Below are positions 1 to 8,533 of a stretch of DNA of 30,916 nucleotides, piece by piece. Each line of letters opens with the position of its first letter. The stretch's first letter is position 1. The stretch is from contig CAZSMK010000062.1 of the NCBI GenBank assembly GCA_964608095.1, positions 1 through 30,916 of the forward strand, given 5' to 3'. The notes beneath the pieces are model-generated. The model ran no database searches and was not told where the DNA came from. It saw only the letters and a list, made by a program, of their open reading frames with translations. This DNA comes from CAZSMK01 sp964608095. GTDB taxonomy: Bacteria > Sumerlaeota > Sumerlaeia > MWCT01 > JAGHBZ01. The position numbers were made by a program, and so were the translations under genes.

Positions 1-300
1 CGCCCTCACTCCACACAGGTATACCGATAGACTTTCCGCTATTTCCACACTCGTACACGTGTGCGTAATCTCTATCGCTATCGTTTCGCACGCGTGAGCG
101 TGCGCGCTATTGAAATCGTTTTTTTTCAAGCCGTTGCGGATAAGAGAAGGATTTTCCGAGAATCAATTTTGGACTACGCAAACGCGTCTGCGCTTTGTAT
201 CGGCGTGAAACCTCACGCCAGATATACTGGCCCATTCTCCTCAAAAGCCCCTATTTTCGCGAATCGCTCCATCGTGAAGAAATTAATGTGTCCCGCTACT
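1..300. other. Non-coding stretch, no gene recognised
   Basis: No reading frame here reads like a protein. The only structure I see is a perfect 7-bp inverted repeat, GGCGTGA/TCACGCC, with an AACC loop at 202-219. Neither strand has a T-run after it, so it is not a normal intrinsic terminator. The stretch lies just downstream of the minus-strand phosphoesterase that ends at 301. Confidence 0.5.
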
Positions 301-1530
301 TTATTCCTTTGCATCGAGCAGGCGGGCAAAATCGTGTAGCCGCACTCGAATCTTCCCGTTCGATGTTCTCGTTACCTTCACGTAGTTCAGAGTTTGTTGG
401 AGTCGAAACACCTTCTGGTAGAGAGCCCGTGCGCGTGGTCGCCAGCAGCCGCAGTTGGCGTAAATACCCGACTCAGTTCTCAGGGTAAGAGGCTTGTGCG
501 TGTGACCGAGCAGAAGTACATTTAACTTTTCAGGTAACGGTTCGAGCAAACGGACTCTCTTTGGTGAGGCAAATATCTTTTCAACCTCACCCAGAATCGA
601 CGTCTCTGCCGCCTCTGTAAGAATGCGAATCTTGTTCTTCAACGACTCCTTCTTGTTATGTTTGTGGATGAAGTGGGATATGATTGATTCGGCCGCCTTC
701 ACCGCCTCGCCGATAAGGGGTAAATACACAGGATTAAGGCTTATGATTCCCTTGCCCACAAGCACATAGATGACATGATTGATAAGCGTAGCGGTAACAC
801 CGCCGTATGCTTGCTGGTGGTGTTTCATCTCGTCTTCAAGTTCCGGCGCAAAGAGCTCGCTTAATCGAGCTGCTCCGTACCAGAGCGATTGGTACGTTCC
901 CTGGATATTGTCAATCATGGGACATATCGGCTCAAAAGGATTAACCAATTTGACTACGACAATGGAACCTAAGGGTATCTCGTCAGGGTTCATAAAATCC
1001 TCGAAACGATTGGTCGGATCGAACTGGTTTCCGTGCTCGCCGTAGATTCCCCATTTCGGCTCTATATAGGCGGTCAGGGGTTTGCCGCCATGAGTCCGGT
1101 TCAGTGTGGGTACTCGTTTCCGTAACGTTTTGAAAAGTTTCTTGTCGACCAGTTCATGATCATGATTGCCGACAACGTAGGAGAGGATGCCACCGCGTTC
1201 GGAAAATCGGTTGAGCGAATCGAAAAAAGGATTGTGTGCATCGAGGATTCGTTTCAGGCGTGAAGGTTTACGGAATTGTGCCTCTACCGGCTCTACTTGA
1301 AGAAGGTCGAAGATATCGCCCAGAAGAACGAGCTCCGGTGGCTCTCCTCCTTCGTTCATCTGTAAAAGATGATCAACAAACCGGTCAAAGATCTCATGCA
1401 TGCGCTCAAACGCCTTGTTCCGTAAACTGGAGTCCTGGAGTGTCTCTTCACTGATGTCTTTTCCGGGATAGAGAAAATCGTCCCGTTCATCGCCGCACCC
1501 AAGGTGGAGATCACTGATAAAGACTTTCAT
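301..1530 (-). CDS. Calcineurin-like metallophosphoesterase with a large insertion
   Basis: This 409-residue protein shows the full metallophosphoesterase metal-ligand set: D7 and H9 (SDLHLG), GDIFD at 71-75, GNHDH at 121-125, GEHG at 164-167 and GHTH at 342-345. Such enzymes hydrolyse phosphomono- or diesters at a two-metal site. The overall look (SDLHLG, a GNHDH-type motif) recalls the LpxH-like branch, but the substrate cannot be named. About 170 residues separate the GEHG and GHTH motifs. This insertion includes hydrophobic or amphipathic stretches around residues 243-285, which could be a membrane-contact or oligomerisation element. The ATG start is well supported by AGGAGG 9 bases upstream. 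It follows the SbcC-like gene on the same strand after 137 bases and may be co-transcribed with it. Family assignment is firm; specific role is unknown. Confidence 0.88.
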   Translation of the reverse strand: MKVFISDLHLGCGDERDDFLYPGKDISEETLQDSSLRNKAFERMHEIFDRFVDHLLQMNEGGEPPELVLLGDIFDLLQVEPVEAQFRKPSRLKRILDAHNPFFDSLNRFSERGGILSYVVGNHDHELVDKKLFKTLRKRVPTLNRTHGGKPLTAYIEPKWGIYGEHGNQFDPTNRFEDFMNPDEIPLGSIVVVKLVNPFEPICPMIDNIQGTYQSLWYGAARLSELFAPELEDEMKHHQQAYGGVTATLINHVIYVLVGKGIISLNPVYLPLIGEAVKAAESIISHFIHKHNKKESLKNKIRILTEAAETSILGEVEKIFASPKRVRLLEPLPEKLNVLLLGHTHKPLTLRTESGIYANCGCWRPRARALYQKVFRLQQTLNYVKVTRTSNGKIRVRLHDFARLLDAKE

Positions 1531-1667
1531 AATACGTCACCTCCTGATAGTTTTTTAATATCAATCTGGAGATGACATTATTACGCTGCAAGGAGTTCAC
1601 GTATCTTGATTTTCTCTGTAAACCTTATGGAAATTTTCTTGCCTTAAGAAGGGTCGATCACGGGGAG

Positions 1668-4214
1668 TTATACATTCGATTTGAATCTGTAGACGCAATC
1701 TCCCCAGTCGTTGAAGCGTTCATGGTGGCACGTGAAGAGAATAACCTGCCAATCGGCGGCAAGATACTGAATCAATTTTTTTATCTCGGCGAGACGCGCA
1801 TTGTCGCAATGCACAAAAGGATCATCGAGTATGAGAGGAAGGCTTACATGCGATGAGAGGGCTCGTGCAAGCGCAAGTCGGACACTCAGGTAAAGCTGGT
1901 CCTGGGCGCCCTGGCTGAGCGATTCCGGCTCCACGAAAGTTCCCCCCTTCGTCAGAAGTCGTATCTTGCTATCCTGGCGTTCAATGCCCTGGTAATTATT
2001 GCGCGTTACTGCGCCGAACGTGTCGGACGCGGTCTTGATTATGACGGTCGAATACTTTCGGTCGAACTGGTCGACCGCGTCCTCGAGGGTATGAACGGCT
2101 ATGCTGATTGCATCGGCTCGCCTCTTAATCGTTTCCAGCTCTTCCTTTTTCTCACGGATAAGCTCCTTGAGTCTATCCGCGCTGAACTCCTCCCGGCTTG
2201 TCTTTAAAGCCTCCTGTTGTATCTTCATAGTGTTGAGACGCTCTTTGATTTCGTCACGCTCATCTTTAAGTCTCTTCAATGTTTGCTTTTTTTCGGACAG
2301 AGACTGCGTCGCTTTTACCGCGTCGGTCTCCATACGGTCTTTTAGAAACTCCATTGGAGGATTTTCTTTTAGAAATTCGTCCAGGCTTCGCGCTATACGA
2401 TCATATTCAAGGCGCGCCTTATCTTCCTCGTCTACGATCTTATCGATGGGAGTGTCCTCTTTACGGCTTTTTAGCAGGGTTTCGTAACTGCTTTTGAGGT
2501 CCTGATACTCTCTGAACTTCTTTCTTGTAACATCAAGGTCGCCGTCGATGAGGAATTCTTTAAGGGACGATTTGATTTCGTCGAGATGGTCTATTTTCTT
2601 CTGCAATTCATCCTGAAGGTTCTGTAGCCGTTCCTGAATGCGGGTCTGTTCGTTACGGTACAGGTTCACCTTATTTGATAACTCCTCGATCTTGTGAAGC
2701 TGTTCACGGATGTGCTCGATGCCGGTTGTACCTGCCGATATATCTTCAAAGAGACGTAACGCATCGCCTGAGAATTCCTTCCTCAACTCTTCTTTCACTT
2801 TATTAATCTCGCGCTCTTGTTCTTCAATAATAGCAAGACGTGTTTTAATGGCGGACATATCGTTTAAGGATGTAATGGATAAAAAGCCACCAGCCAGTGT
2901 AAGTGGGATGCCCGCAAAAAGTAAGAGATGGCTGGTCAGGAACGAAAGGAGGAGAACGCCTAAACCAACAAGAAGAAGAATGGCTCCGACTATAAGCTGA
3001 ACTTTGCGGCTTTTATGCTTCTGAATTGCTTGCTTTTTATCGTCCTCTTTTGACTGCAAGGCATTGACTTTCTCGAGTAAATCTTCAATGCGTCCCAATT
3101 CATTACGATTGATGGGTGTCTTTTGGTTCAGTGTCTCGATTTCGTGCTCGAGCGTTTCGATTTGTTCCTGGTGGGCGTCGGCGTCCTTCCGTGCTCTTTC
3201 AAGCGTTTCCTGCCCTGCTGATATGCCGGCTTGCTCACGAGCCACGTCATCGAAAGAATCGTTCAACGAATCAGGCGCCTTTTTAAAAACAAAAAAATCT
3301 TTATTGATTCTCTCTTCGCAGGAACGGATTTGCTGTTCAAGACGCTCAACCCTCTCCCGATCTTTTCTCAGTTCGTTTAAACTCTTCCCCAAACGATCTT
3401 TTTTCTCAACAAGATCGAACAAATCTTCTTCAAGGCTCAAACGTGTTTCATGCTCGACAATTTCCTTCTCTTTTTGCTGAAGCTCTTCTTCAAGTGCACT
3501 CATCGAGTCTCTCAGTTCGCTCGATTGTTCACGGTCGGATAAAACTTGTGCTTTACGAGTTTCAAACTCACTTATAGCGTATTGAATATTCTCTATTTCT
3601 CGATCTTTCCCACCCGACCTTTTGAAAAATTCACTATCGCGCGTAATCTCCTTGTGCCGGGTCTTCAAGTTTTCGATCACTGCGCCGAGATTCTCTTTCT
3701 CGCCGACGCTGATATCCTGTAAAAAGGTCTGTTCGAGCGACGTCTCCATTTCCTCCTGGCGGATAAAGTGAATCAGGTAAAAAAATCCGCTGCCGCTGAA
3801 TCCAATGTACTTCCTGAGGATATTTCGGAACTCCTCGTTTTTGCCTTTTTTCCCTTGCGGACTGATTTTGTCGTTCAAAAGCAGCTCTTTTCTGTCGCCC
3901 TCACTGAAAAGAAAGACTTCCGTATGGTATGAATCGAAATTTCTCGTAATTCTCAATGTTCTCGAGTTGGATAGACCGAGCTCGACGGTTGCCGCGAACT
4001 CGATATCATCGGAAGCGCCCCAGGGAAAAAACCTTTTTACATCGAAATCGCAGAAGATGGTTGCGAGGATGGCGCTCATGGTGGTGGACTTACCGGACTC
4101 GTTGGGACCCGTAATAAGGTTGACCCCCTTCGGCTGATAAACGATCTCCATGTCTTCGGGCAAGCAGCCGAATCGTTTGACCGCGAATCGTTCTATGGTA
4201 ACCCGGTTAGTCAT
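1668..4214 (-). CDS. SbcC/Rad50-like AAA ATPase with central membrane hairpin (YhaN-like)
   Basis: This 848-residue protein has the SMC/Rad50 layout: an N-terminal ATPase half with Walker A GPNESGKSTT (36-45), long charged coiled coils (about 180-400 and 455-700), and a C-terminal half with signature LSQGAQDQ (766-773), Walker B LPLILDDP (792-799) and a TCHH switch histidine region (828-831). Unlike Rad50 or SbcC, no CxxC zinc hook lies at the coiled-coil apex. Instead, residues 405-447 form two hydrophobic segments that look like a membrane hairpin, as in YhaN-type proteins of Firmicutes. The expected role is ATP-driven opening of DNA ends for the partner nuclease, probably at the membrane (inference). 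Its ATG lies inside the end of the SbcD-like gene in an ATGACTAA overlap, so the two are translationally coupled. Confidence 0.88.
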   Translation of the reverse strand: MTNRVTIERFAVKRFGCLPEDMEIVYQPKGVNLITGPNESGKSTTMSAILATIFCDFDVKRFFPWGASDDIEFAATVELGLSNSRTLRITRNFDSYHTEVFLFSEGDRKELLLNDKISPQGKKGKNEEFRNILRKYIGFSGSGFFYLIHFIRQEEMETSLEQTFLQDISVGEKENLGAVIENLKTRHKEITRDSEFFKRSGGKDREIENIQYAISEFETRKAQVLSDREQSSELRDSMSALEEELQQKEKEIVEHETRLSLEEDLFDLVEKKDRLGKSLNELRKDRERVERLEQQIRSCEERINKDFFVFKKAPDSLNDSFDDVAREQAGISAGQETLERARKDADAHQEQIETLEHEIETLNQKTPINRNELGRIEDLLEKVNALQSKEDDKKQAIQKHKSRKVQLIVGAILLLVGLGVLLLSFLTSHLLLFAGIPLTLAGGFLSITSLNDMSAIKTRLAIIEEQEREINKVKEELRKEFSGDALRLFEDISAGTTGIEHIREQLHKIEELSNKVNLYRNEQTRIQERLQNLQDELQKKIDHLDEIKSSLKEFLIDGDLDVTRKKFREYQDLKSSYETLLKSRKEDTPIDKIVDEEDKARLEYDRIARSLDEFLKENPPMEFLKDRMETDAVKATQSLSEKKQTLKRLKDERDEIKERLNTMKIQQEALKTSREEFSADRLKELIREKKEELETIKRRADAISIAVHTLEDAVDQFDRKYSTVIIKTASDTFGAVTRNNYQGIERQDSKIRLLTKGGTFVEPESLSQGAQDQLYLSVRLALARALSSHVSLPLILDDPFVHCDNARLAEIKKLIQYLAADWQVILFTCHHERFNDWGDCVYRFKSNV

Positions 4215-5343
4215 TCTTCATCAGCTCTGACAGCCCGATCTTCAACGCAAGCTGATAGATGGATTTCTCTTGTTCGTTTTCGGCGGTTTCAATCTTTTTC
4301 TGCAGCGACCGGATGAACGTTCCGCGCACACCTTCTTCATCCGCCATGGATTGCACGCGCGCTGAGTGTAAGACATCCGACCGGTCGATTATGTCGAGGA
4401 AAAAGAAACGGTGTTCAAATTTGTCCCATAAGATTTGCTCGATATTGATATCCGGCGTGCTGCCCTGTAACCGCACCCGAAGCAGCTTTTGGTCTCCACC
4501 ATCCTGTGCAAGGCTCTCTAATTGTTTCTCTACATCGCTGACCGCATCGAGTTCAGTCAAGTCGATGGTCAGGTCATAAACGGTCTTTCGGTTAATGGGA
4601 TATTTTTCGAGCCGGACTGCTTCCCGGGAAACTTCTGCGACTACGAGGAATCGTTCACCCGTTTCAGCGAGGGTCAGGGCTTCCGGGGTTCCGGGATAGA
4701 CAATCCTGTTGTTATGAAACGAATCGAAATTATGATAATGCCCGAGCGCAATATAGTGCATACCGGTTTGGGCAAGACGCTGCCAGCTCAGGGGAAGATA
4801 TTCAGGAGAAGGCAAGGCGGCATCGGTCGGTATATTTTCCGTTATGGAACCGTGGAGCACCGCGATATGGATACCGGGAATGTCCTTTGCCGTAAACGCA
4901 TCGTAAGGCGCTACCGATTCGCCCGGTTTCCATACCATACCGTAGATATGCACATCCTCATCGTGGACGCGGTACGTCAGCGGTTCCTTAATGATAGGGG
5001 AGGTAAGCAGCGTAGCGCCGGGAAATTCTTCACGGTGATAGATCGAGGAGGGGTATGCAACAGAGTCATGGTTGCCGGGTACAAGGATAACGGGAATATG
5101 TCGCTGTTCAAGAAGCCGAAACTGTACTTTGACCATACCAACGGTTGCGGGAGGAGGGTTTTGCGAATCGAACAGATCGCCTGCGATGATGACCATGTCA
5201 ATTCGGTTTGCGGGATCACGTGCAAACTCGAGTGCATGCGTGAATACATTGTTTACATCGTCACGCCGCTCTTTGGCGTTATTGCCGAGATAAGTGAACG
5301 GCACACCGAGATGCACATCCGCTATATGAAGCACTCGAATCAT
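4207..5343 (-). CDS. SbcD/Mre11-like DNA exonuclease (YhaO-like metallophosphoesterase)
   Basis: The 378-residue protein carries the Mre11/SbcD phosphoesterase motifs in order: D9 and H11 (DVHLG), GDLFD at 55-59, GNHD at 90-93, H164 (VLHGS), and H202/H204 (GHYH). A C-terminal capping region of about 150 residues follows. Mre11-family enzymes are manganese-dependent DNA exo/endonucleases that act with a Rad50-family ATPase. The partner is the next gene, overlapping by 8 bases. Together they should process broken or blocked DNA ends. The gene begins 27 bases after hypD, so it may be read from the same message. The ATG at 5343 lacks a strong ribosome site, but the DVHLG motif only nine residues in leaves little room for a later start. 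Confidence 0.9.
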   Translation of the reverse strand: MIRVLHIADVHLGVPFTYLGNNAKERRDDVNNVFTHALEFARDPANRIDMVIIAGDLFDSQNPPPATVGMVKVQFRLLEQRHIPVILVPGNHDSVAYPSSIYHREEFPGATLLTSPIIKEPLTYRVHDEDVHIYGMVWKPGESVAPYDAFTAKDIPGIHIAVLHGSITENIPTDAALPSPEYLPLSWQRLAQTGMHYIALGHYHNFDSFHNNRIVYPGTPEALTLAETGERFLVVAEVSREAVRLEKYPINRKTVYDLTIDLTELDAVSDVEKQLESLAQDGGDQKLLRVRLQGSTPDINIEQILWDKFEHRFFFLDIIDRSDVLHSARVQSMADEEGVRGTFIRSLQKKIETAENEQEKSIYQLALKIGLSELMKND

Positions 5344-5370
5344 TTCTGAATCATGCCCGGAATCGGGAAA

Positions 5371-6477
5371 TTATTCAATTCCATATTTATAATAAATAGC
5401 ACAATTTCCTTCCGAGGAGACCATGCAAGAGCCTATGGGATTTTCAGGTGTACATAGTCGCCGATACAGCGGACAATCAGTCGGGCGTTTTACTCCCCGA
5501 AGCACCGCGCCGCATATACACTGAGGATGCTCTTCCGGTTCGGGAATTTCAATGGGATATTGCAACAAGGCGTCGTGCTCCTTGAATTCTTTTCTCAGTT
5601 TCCATCCGCTTGCATTGATCACGCCGAGTCCGCGCCATCTCGAGTTACAGGATTCGAAGACAAGGTTCATAAGGTCGCGGGCTTTTCTGTTTCCATCGGG
5701 ATTCACCACACGTGTATAGTCGTTCACTACTTCCGCTGAACGCTCTTTTGCGAGGCGCACAAGGGAGTGCAATGCCTTCATCATATCCACCGGCTCGAAC
5801 CCTGATACTACACAGGGTATTTTATACTTGTGCGCAATGGGTTCGTAAATTTGCACACCCGTGATAACGCTCACGTGTCCCGGACACATCAAGCCGTCGA
5901 GGTTTACGTCCTTTGAACTGAACAATGCCTCGAGCGCCGGTGGAAGGATTTTCATTGCCGTCAGAAGAAGAAAATTTTTGACCCCTCTTTGCGATGCATC
6001 CAGCACGGCAAGCGCAATAGAGGGCACGGTGGTCTCAAAACCGATGCCTATGAAGATCACGGTCTTGTCCGGATTTTGTTCTGCAAGTCGAACCGCGTCT
6101 GTTGGCGAATACACCACCCTCACCTGCGCCCCATTGGCTCGCTCTTTCAGTAATGACGAACGGGAACCCGGAACTTTCAACATGTCGCCGAATGTGGTGA
6201 TTATGACATCCGGTTGACTGCTGTACTCGATGGCATAATCGAGTGTTGCATTCGGCGTGACGCATACCGGACAGCCGGGTCCAGAGAGCAACTCCACCCG
6301 GTCGGGCAGCAGCTCCCCTAATCCGAATCGAAAAAATGAATTGGTATGAGTCCCGCAGACTTCCATAAAGGTAAAATGTCGATGAGGGATGTCAGCGGTC
6401 AGATTCCGGATTTTAGCGGCGAGTGAGAGTGTCATCTCCCGGTCTTGAAATCCTTTATGTGGCGATGCAAATACCAT
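5371..6477 (-). CDS. hypD: Hydrogenase maturation protein HypD
   Basis: HypD works with HypC as the scaffold on which the Fe(CN)2CO group of [NiFe]-hydrogenase is built, in the cytoplasm. The 368-residue length is normal. Diagnostic motifs are EVCGTHT (39-45, with C41), GPGCPVCVTP (66-75, with C69 and C72), and a C-terminal cysteine cluster beginning HPQCICG and including DCPLYRRLC, which fits the [4Fe-4S]-binding region. The start is uncertain: ATG at 6477 has no clear ribosome site, and ATG at 6432 (MTLSLAAK) has GGGAG directly against it. hypC lies 96 bases upstream on the same strand. No hypA, B, E or F and no hydrogenase subunits are in the window, so they must be elsewhere. Confidence 0.96.
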   Translation of the reverse strand: MVFASPHKGFQDREMTLSLAAKIRNLTADIPHRHFTFMEVCGTHTNSFFRFGLGELLPDRVELLSGPGCPVCVTPNATLDYAIEYSSQPDVIITTFGDMLKVPGSRSSLLKERANGAQVRVVYSPTDAVRLAEQNPDKTVIFIGIGFETTVPSIALAVLDASQRGVKNFLLLTAMKILPPALEALFSSKDVNLDGLMCPGHVSVITGVQIYEPIAHKYKIPCVVSGFEPVDMMKALHSLVRLAKERSAEVVNDYTRVVNPDGNRKARDLMNLVFESCNSRWRGLGVINASGWKLRKEFKEHDALLQYPIEIPEPEEHPQCICGAVLRGVKRPTDCPLYRRLCTPENPIGSCMVSSEGNCAIYYKYGIE

Positions 6478-6573
6478 ATTTTTCGTTCACGGTGATGGGG
6501 AATCTAAAAAGTCCCGGAATCGATAATGTATTACGTAGGCGCCTAAAGGCAAAGCATGCCGTCATGAAAACAG

Positions 6574-6816
6574 CTATTCGACCTTCGAGTGCAGATCGTC
6601 TTCAAGCGACATCATCTCACGTAAAAGTCCAAGAGTTTCCTGCGCGTCCTTTTCGCTGAGCTTGTTAATGGCGAAACCTGCATGAACAAGGACATAATCC
6701 CCAACCTTCACGTTCTCGAGCAACCGAACGTCAACCTCGCGTTTGACTGTTCCGAACGATACCGTTGCGGTCGAATCTTCTATGGCTTCTATTCTGCCCG
6801 GAATTCCCAGACACAT
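6574..6816 (-). CDS. hypC: Hydrogenase assembly chaperone HypC
   Basis: The 80-residue protein begins MCLGIPG, the hallmark HypC/HybG N-terminus in which the second-position cysteine binds the iron centre, and it contains the family motif DYVLVHAGFAINKL. HypC shuttles the iron ligand group between HypD and the hydrogenase large-subunit precursor. The start was set at 6816 although the frame is open to 6879, because the catalytic cysteine must be residue 2 and GGAGGG lies just upstream. hypD follows 96 bases downstream, giving the usual C-D order. The gene comes 74 bases after the AbiEii-like toxin gene on the same strand. Confidence 0.96.
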   Translation of the reverse strand: MCLGIPGRIEAIEDSTATVSFGTVKREVDVRLLENVKVGDYVLVHAGFAINKLSEKDAQETLGLLREMMSLEDDLHSKVE

Positions 6817-6890
6817 ACTTTCCCTCCGTATTAAAGAAAACCATTTTATCCTCCCTTCGTTCCCTATTGCAACCATCATATCGACCCGGA

Positions 6891-7520
6891 TTATGGAAGG
6901 ACAATCTTTTGTGTTTCCTGAAGGAAGAAACGCTTACATTCGCTCCATGAGAAAGGCTTCAACATGTGCGGCTCGGGTTCCGCCTCAGCATCCTCGAACC
7001 AGGTTAGACTTTTTAGAATATGGTATATATTGAAGGGCGTGTTGCGATATTTACGTTTGAAAAGTTGTAGACATTCGTCAAGCGTGATGTGTTCATGCAA
7101 GATAAAATAGAGATCGATAAAATCCCTTCGGCTCCCCCTTCCCGCTATCGCGGCGATTTTCATCAAAGCAATATCGCGCGGATCGGCTACAGTAAAAAAT
7201 AAATACTTCTCGCCCGAGAAAATAAAAGGAGTATCCACAATGAAAAAGGATATCTTAACGTCATTCAATAATAGTGTAAGGGTCTTGGTTTCGAGTAGTA
7301 GTGCCTCAGAGCTAAAGGTCTTTGAAAGAATCGTATGGAGTGTTCTTACGTCCAACGGTTCGGTACGGAAAAAATCAAAATCCTCTGATGTTCTATGACC
7401 GAGCTGGAGAGCCAAACCCGTACCTCCTGCAAGTGTCCATCCTTTTAATTCAGGAGCGTTTAAAGCCTCTAAGCTTGCCAAAAGTTTCATTGACCCTGGT
7501 GAGAGGACGTTGTCGTACAT
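6891..7520 (-). CDS. AbiEii/AbiGii-type nucleotidyltransferase toxin
   Basis: A 209-residue protein of the AbiEii/MenT-like nucleotidyltransferase family. The defining motif AGGTGLALQLGHR followed by SEDFDFF lies at about residues 31-51, and a later KIAAIAGRGSRRDFIDLYF segment is typical of the family. Relatives in type IV toxin-antitoxin and abortive-infection systems transfer nucleotides to RNA (tRNA in MenT) and arrest growth. The frame is open further upstream, but ATG at 7520 is preferred: it has GGAG about 9 bases before it, and it places the protein 34 bases inside the end of the upstream small gene, the usual overlap of an antitoxin-toxin pair. Family is clear; toxin activity is inferred. 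Confidence 0.85.
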   Translation of the reverse strand: MYDNVLSPGSMKLLASLEALNAPELKGWTLAGGTGLALQLGHRTSEDFDFFRTEPLDVRTLHTILSKTFSSEALLLETKTLTLLLNDVKISFFIVDTPFIFSGEKYLFFTVADPRDIALMKIAAIAGRGSRRDFIDLYFILHEHITLDECLQLFKRKYRNTPFNIYHILKSLTWFEDAEAEPEPHMLKPFSWSECKRFFLQETQKIVLP

Positions 7521-7774
7521 GGTATGTTCTCCGCTGCAAGTATCTGGCGCCAGAAGTTCTCCGTGCGTTTTGAAAAAAAGCGCATATCCGCCACTTTTCG
7601 AAGGAAGGATTCTTTCCCGTAAAACTTCACTATGCAATGAATATCAGCAATATCGCCATATTCGAGGACACGTTTGATCACCCAGACGGGATACTCATGC
7701 AAGTCATTTTTCTGGAGAGGTTTGTCCCAGAAAAGGCGCGTTAAATTCCTGAACTCGCTTTCGCTAATATTCAT
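7487..7774 (-). CDS. DUF6922-like small protein, probable antitoxin partner
   Basis: A 95-residue protein beginning MNISESEF. It has a LFWDKPL segment, then WVIKRVLEYGDIADI and a C-terminal region ending near WRQIL, the pattern I associate with DUF6922 proteins. These are commonly encoded directly before AbiEii-type nucleotidyltransferases. Here the downstream nucleotidyltransferase overlaps it by 34 bases. The expected role is antitoxin or transcriptional partner (inference from gene order). The frame stays open to 7822, but start 7774 is chosen because an extended -10 promoter sits immediately before it (see the promoter entry). There is no Shine-Dalgarno sequence, consistent with leaderless translation. 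Confidence 0.72.
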   Translation of the reverse strand: MNISESEFRNLTRLFWDKPLQKNDLHEYPVWVIKRVLEYGDIADIHCIVKFYGKESFLRKVADMRFFSKRTENFWRQILAAENIPCTTTSSHQGQ

Positions 7775-8533
7775 ACAATAATTATAGCAAAACGCACCCC
7801 TACTCACAAGGCAGAAAACCAAGGCTCTACCAGGTTAATGTCTTTTGACTTCACCCTATGCGGCATGGGAAATATTTCGATGCTCTTTGAAAGACCTAAA
7901 AGAAAAGGTCAAGGATGGAACTGGAGTCAACTTATTACTTCTAATATTCAGTTTTGTGTGGATTGCGTTTCTTATCTTATATCCTTTTGCACACCGTTTC
8001 TGATTAATATCCGCGTTATTGATTGTTCACCACCTGTATCCCCGGAAAGATTCTATTGATATTTCATCTCCAATGCGTTGTCGGTGAGATAGTTTACCCT
8101 GAAAAAGCCAACAGCATTACGATAATTCTCATGCACCTCAGAACTGGAATCGAATTGATATACTCCCTTGAAATGAAACGTTTTTTTTGCGGGATTTTGA
8201 TAAATGATACCTGTCCCGCGCCAATGTTCCCATGCACACGTAATAATTTCCGGGCTCGAACCTTAAAGTTTGCACTTCTTTTCAGCTTTTTCTTCGCCTC
8301 ATGGGAACCTTTTTCAGCAAATCGCCTCTTCTCAGTTTTTGCATAGGACTGATCTTTTGGTCAAAGATAATTCATGATGTCCTGCTGAGTCTTGTAAGAA
8401 GCGCTTATCCCAATTTCGCGAGAGACTCAGATTACTATAAAGGCTTTTCCCTTGCTCTTGACCGGCAGGATGGAGTAAAAAAGAATTTCGGTCTTCTGAG
8501 GGGTGTACTTTTTCGTAGAGGAACACATTAATA
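7775..8533. other. AT-rich intergenic region with possible coding remnants
   Basis: This gap between divergent genes holds no complete recognisable gene. Two short frames look more protein-like than chance. On the plus strand, 7839-8003 ends with SLKDLKEKVKDG followed by a hydrophobic run (VNLLLLLIFSF onward), but it has no ATG. On the minus strand, 8262-8053 encodes about 69 codons ending with NYRNAVGFFRVNYL and ALEMKYQ, also with no ATG. They may be decayed gene ends, one short membrane protein, or chance. Nothing else is seen apart from the promoter at 7781-7809. Confidence 0.3.
7781..7809 (-). promoter_or_regulatory. Sigma-70 type promoter of the toxin-antitoxin pair, apparently leaderless
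   Basis: On the minus strand: -35 TTGTGA (7809-7804), a 17-base spacer, an extended -10 TGC before TATAAT (7786-7781). Transcription is expected to start at about 7774, which is the A of the DUF6922 gene's ATG, so the message would have no 5' leader. Confidence 0.6.

Noticed and set aside
1572..1856. Plus-strand 94-codon frame
   Set aside because: It runs antisense into the conserved C-terminal end of the SbcC-like gene and is not protein-like in its own right.
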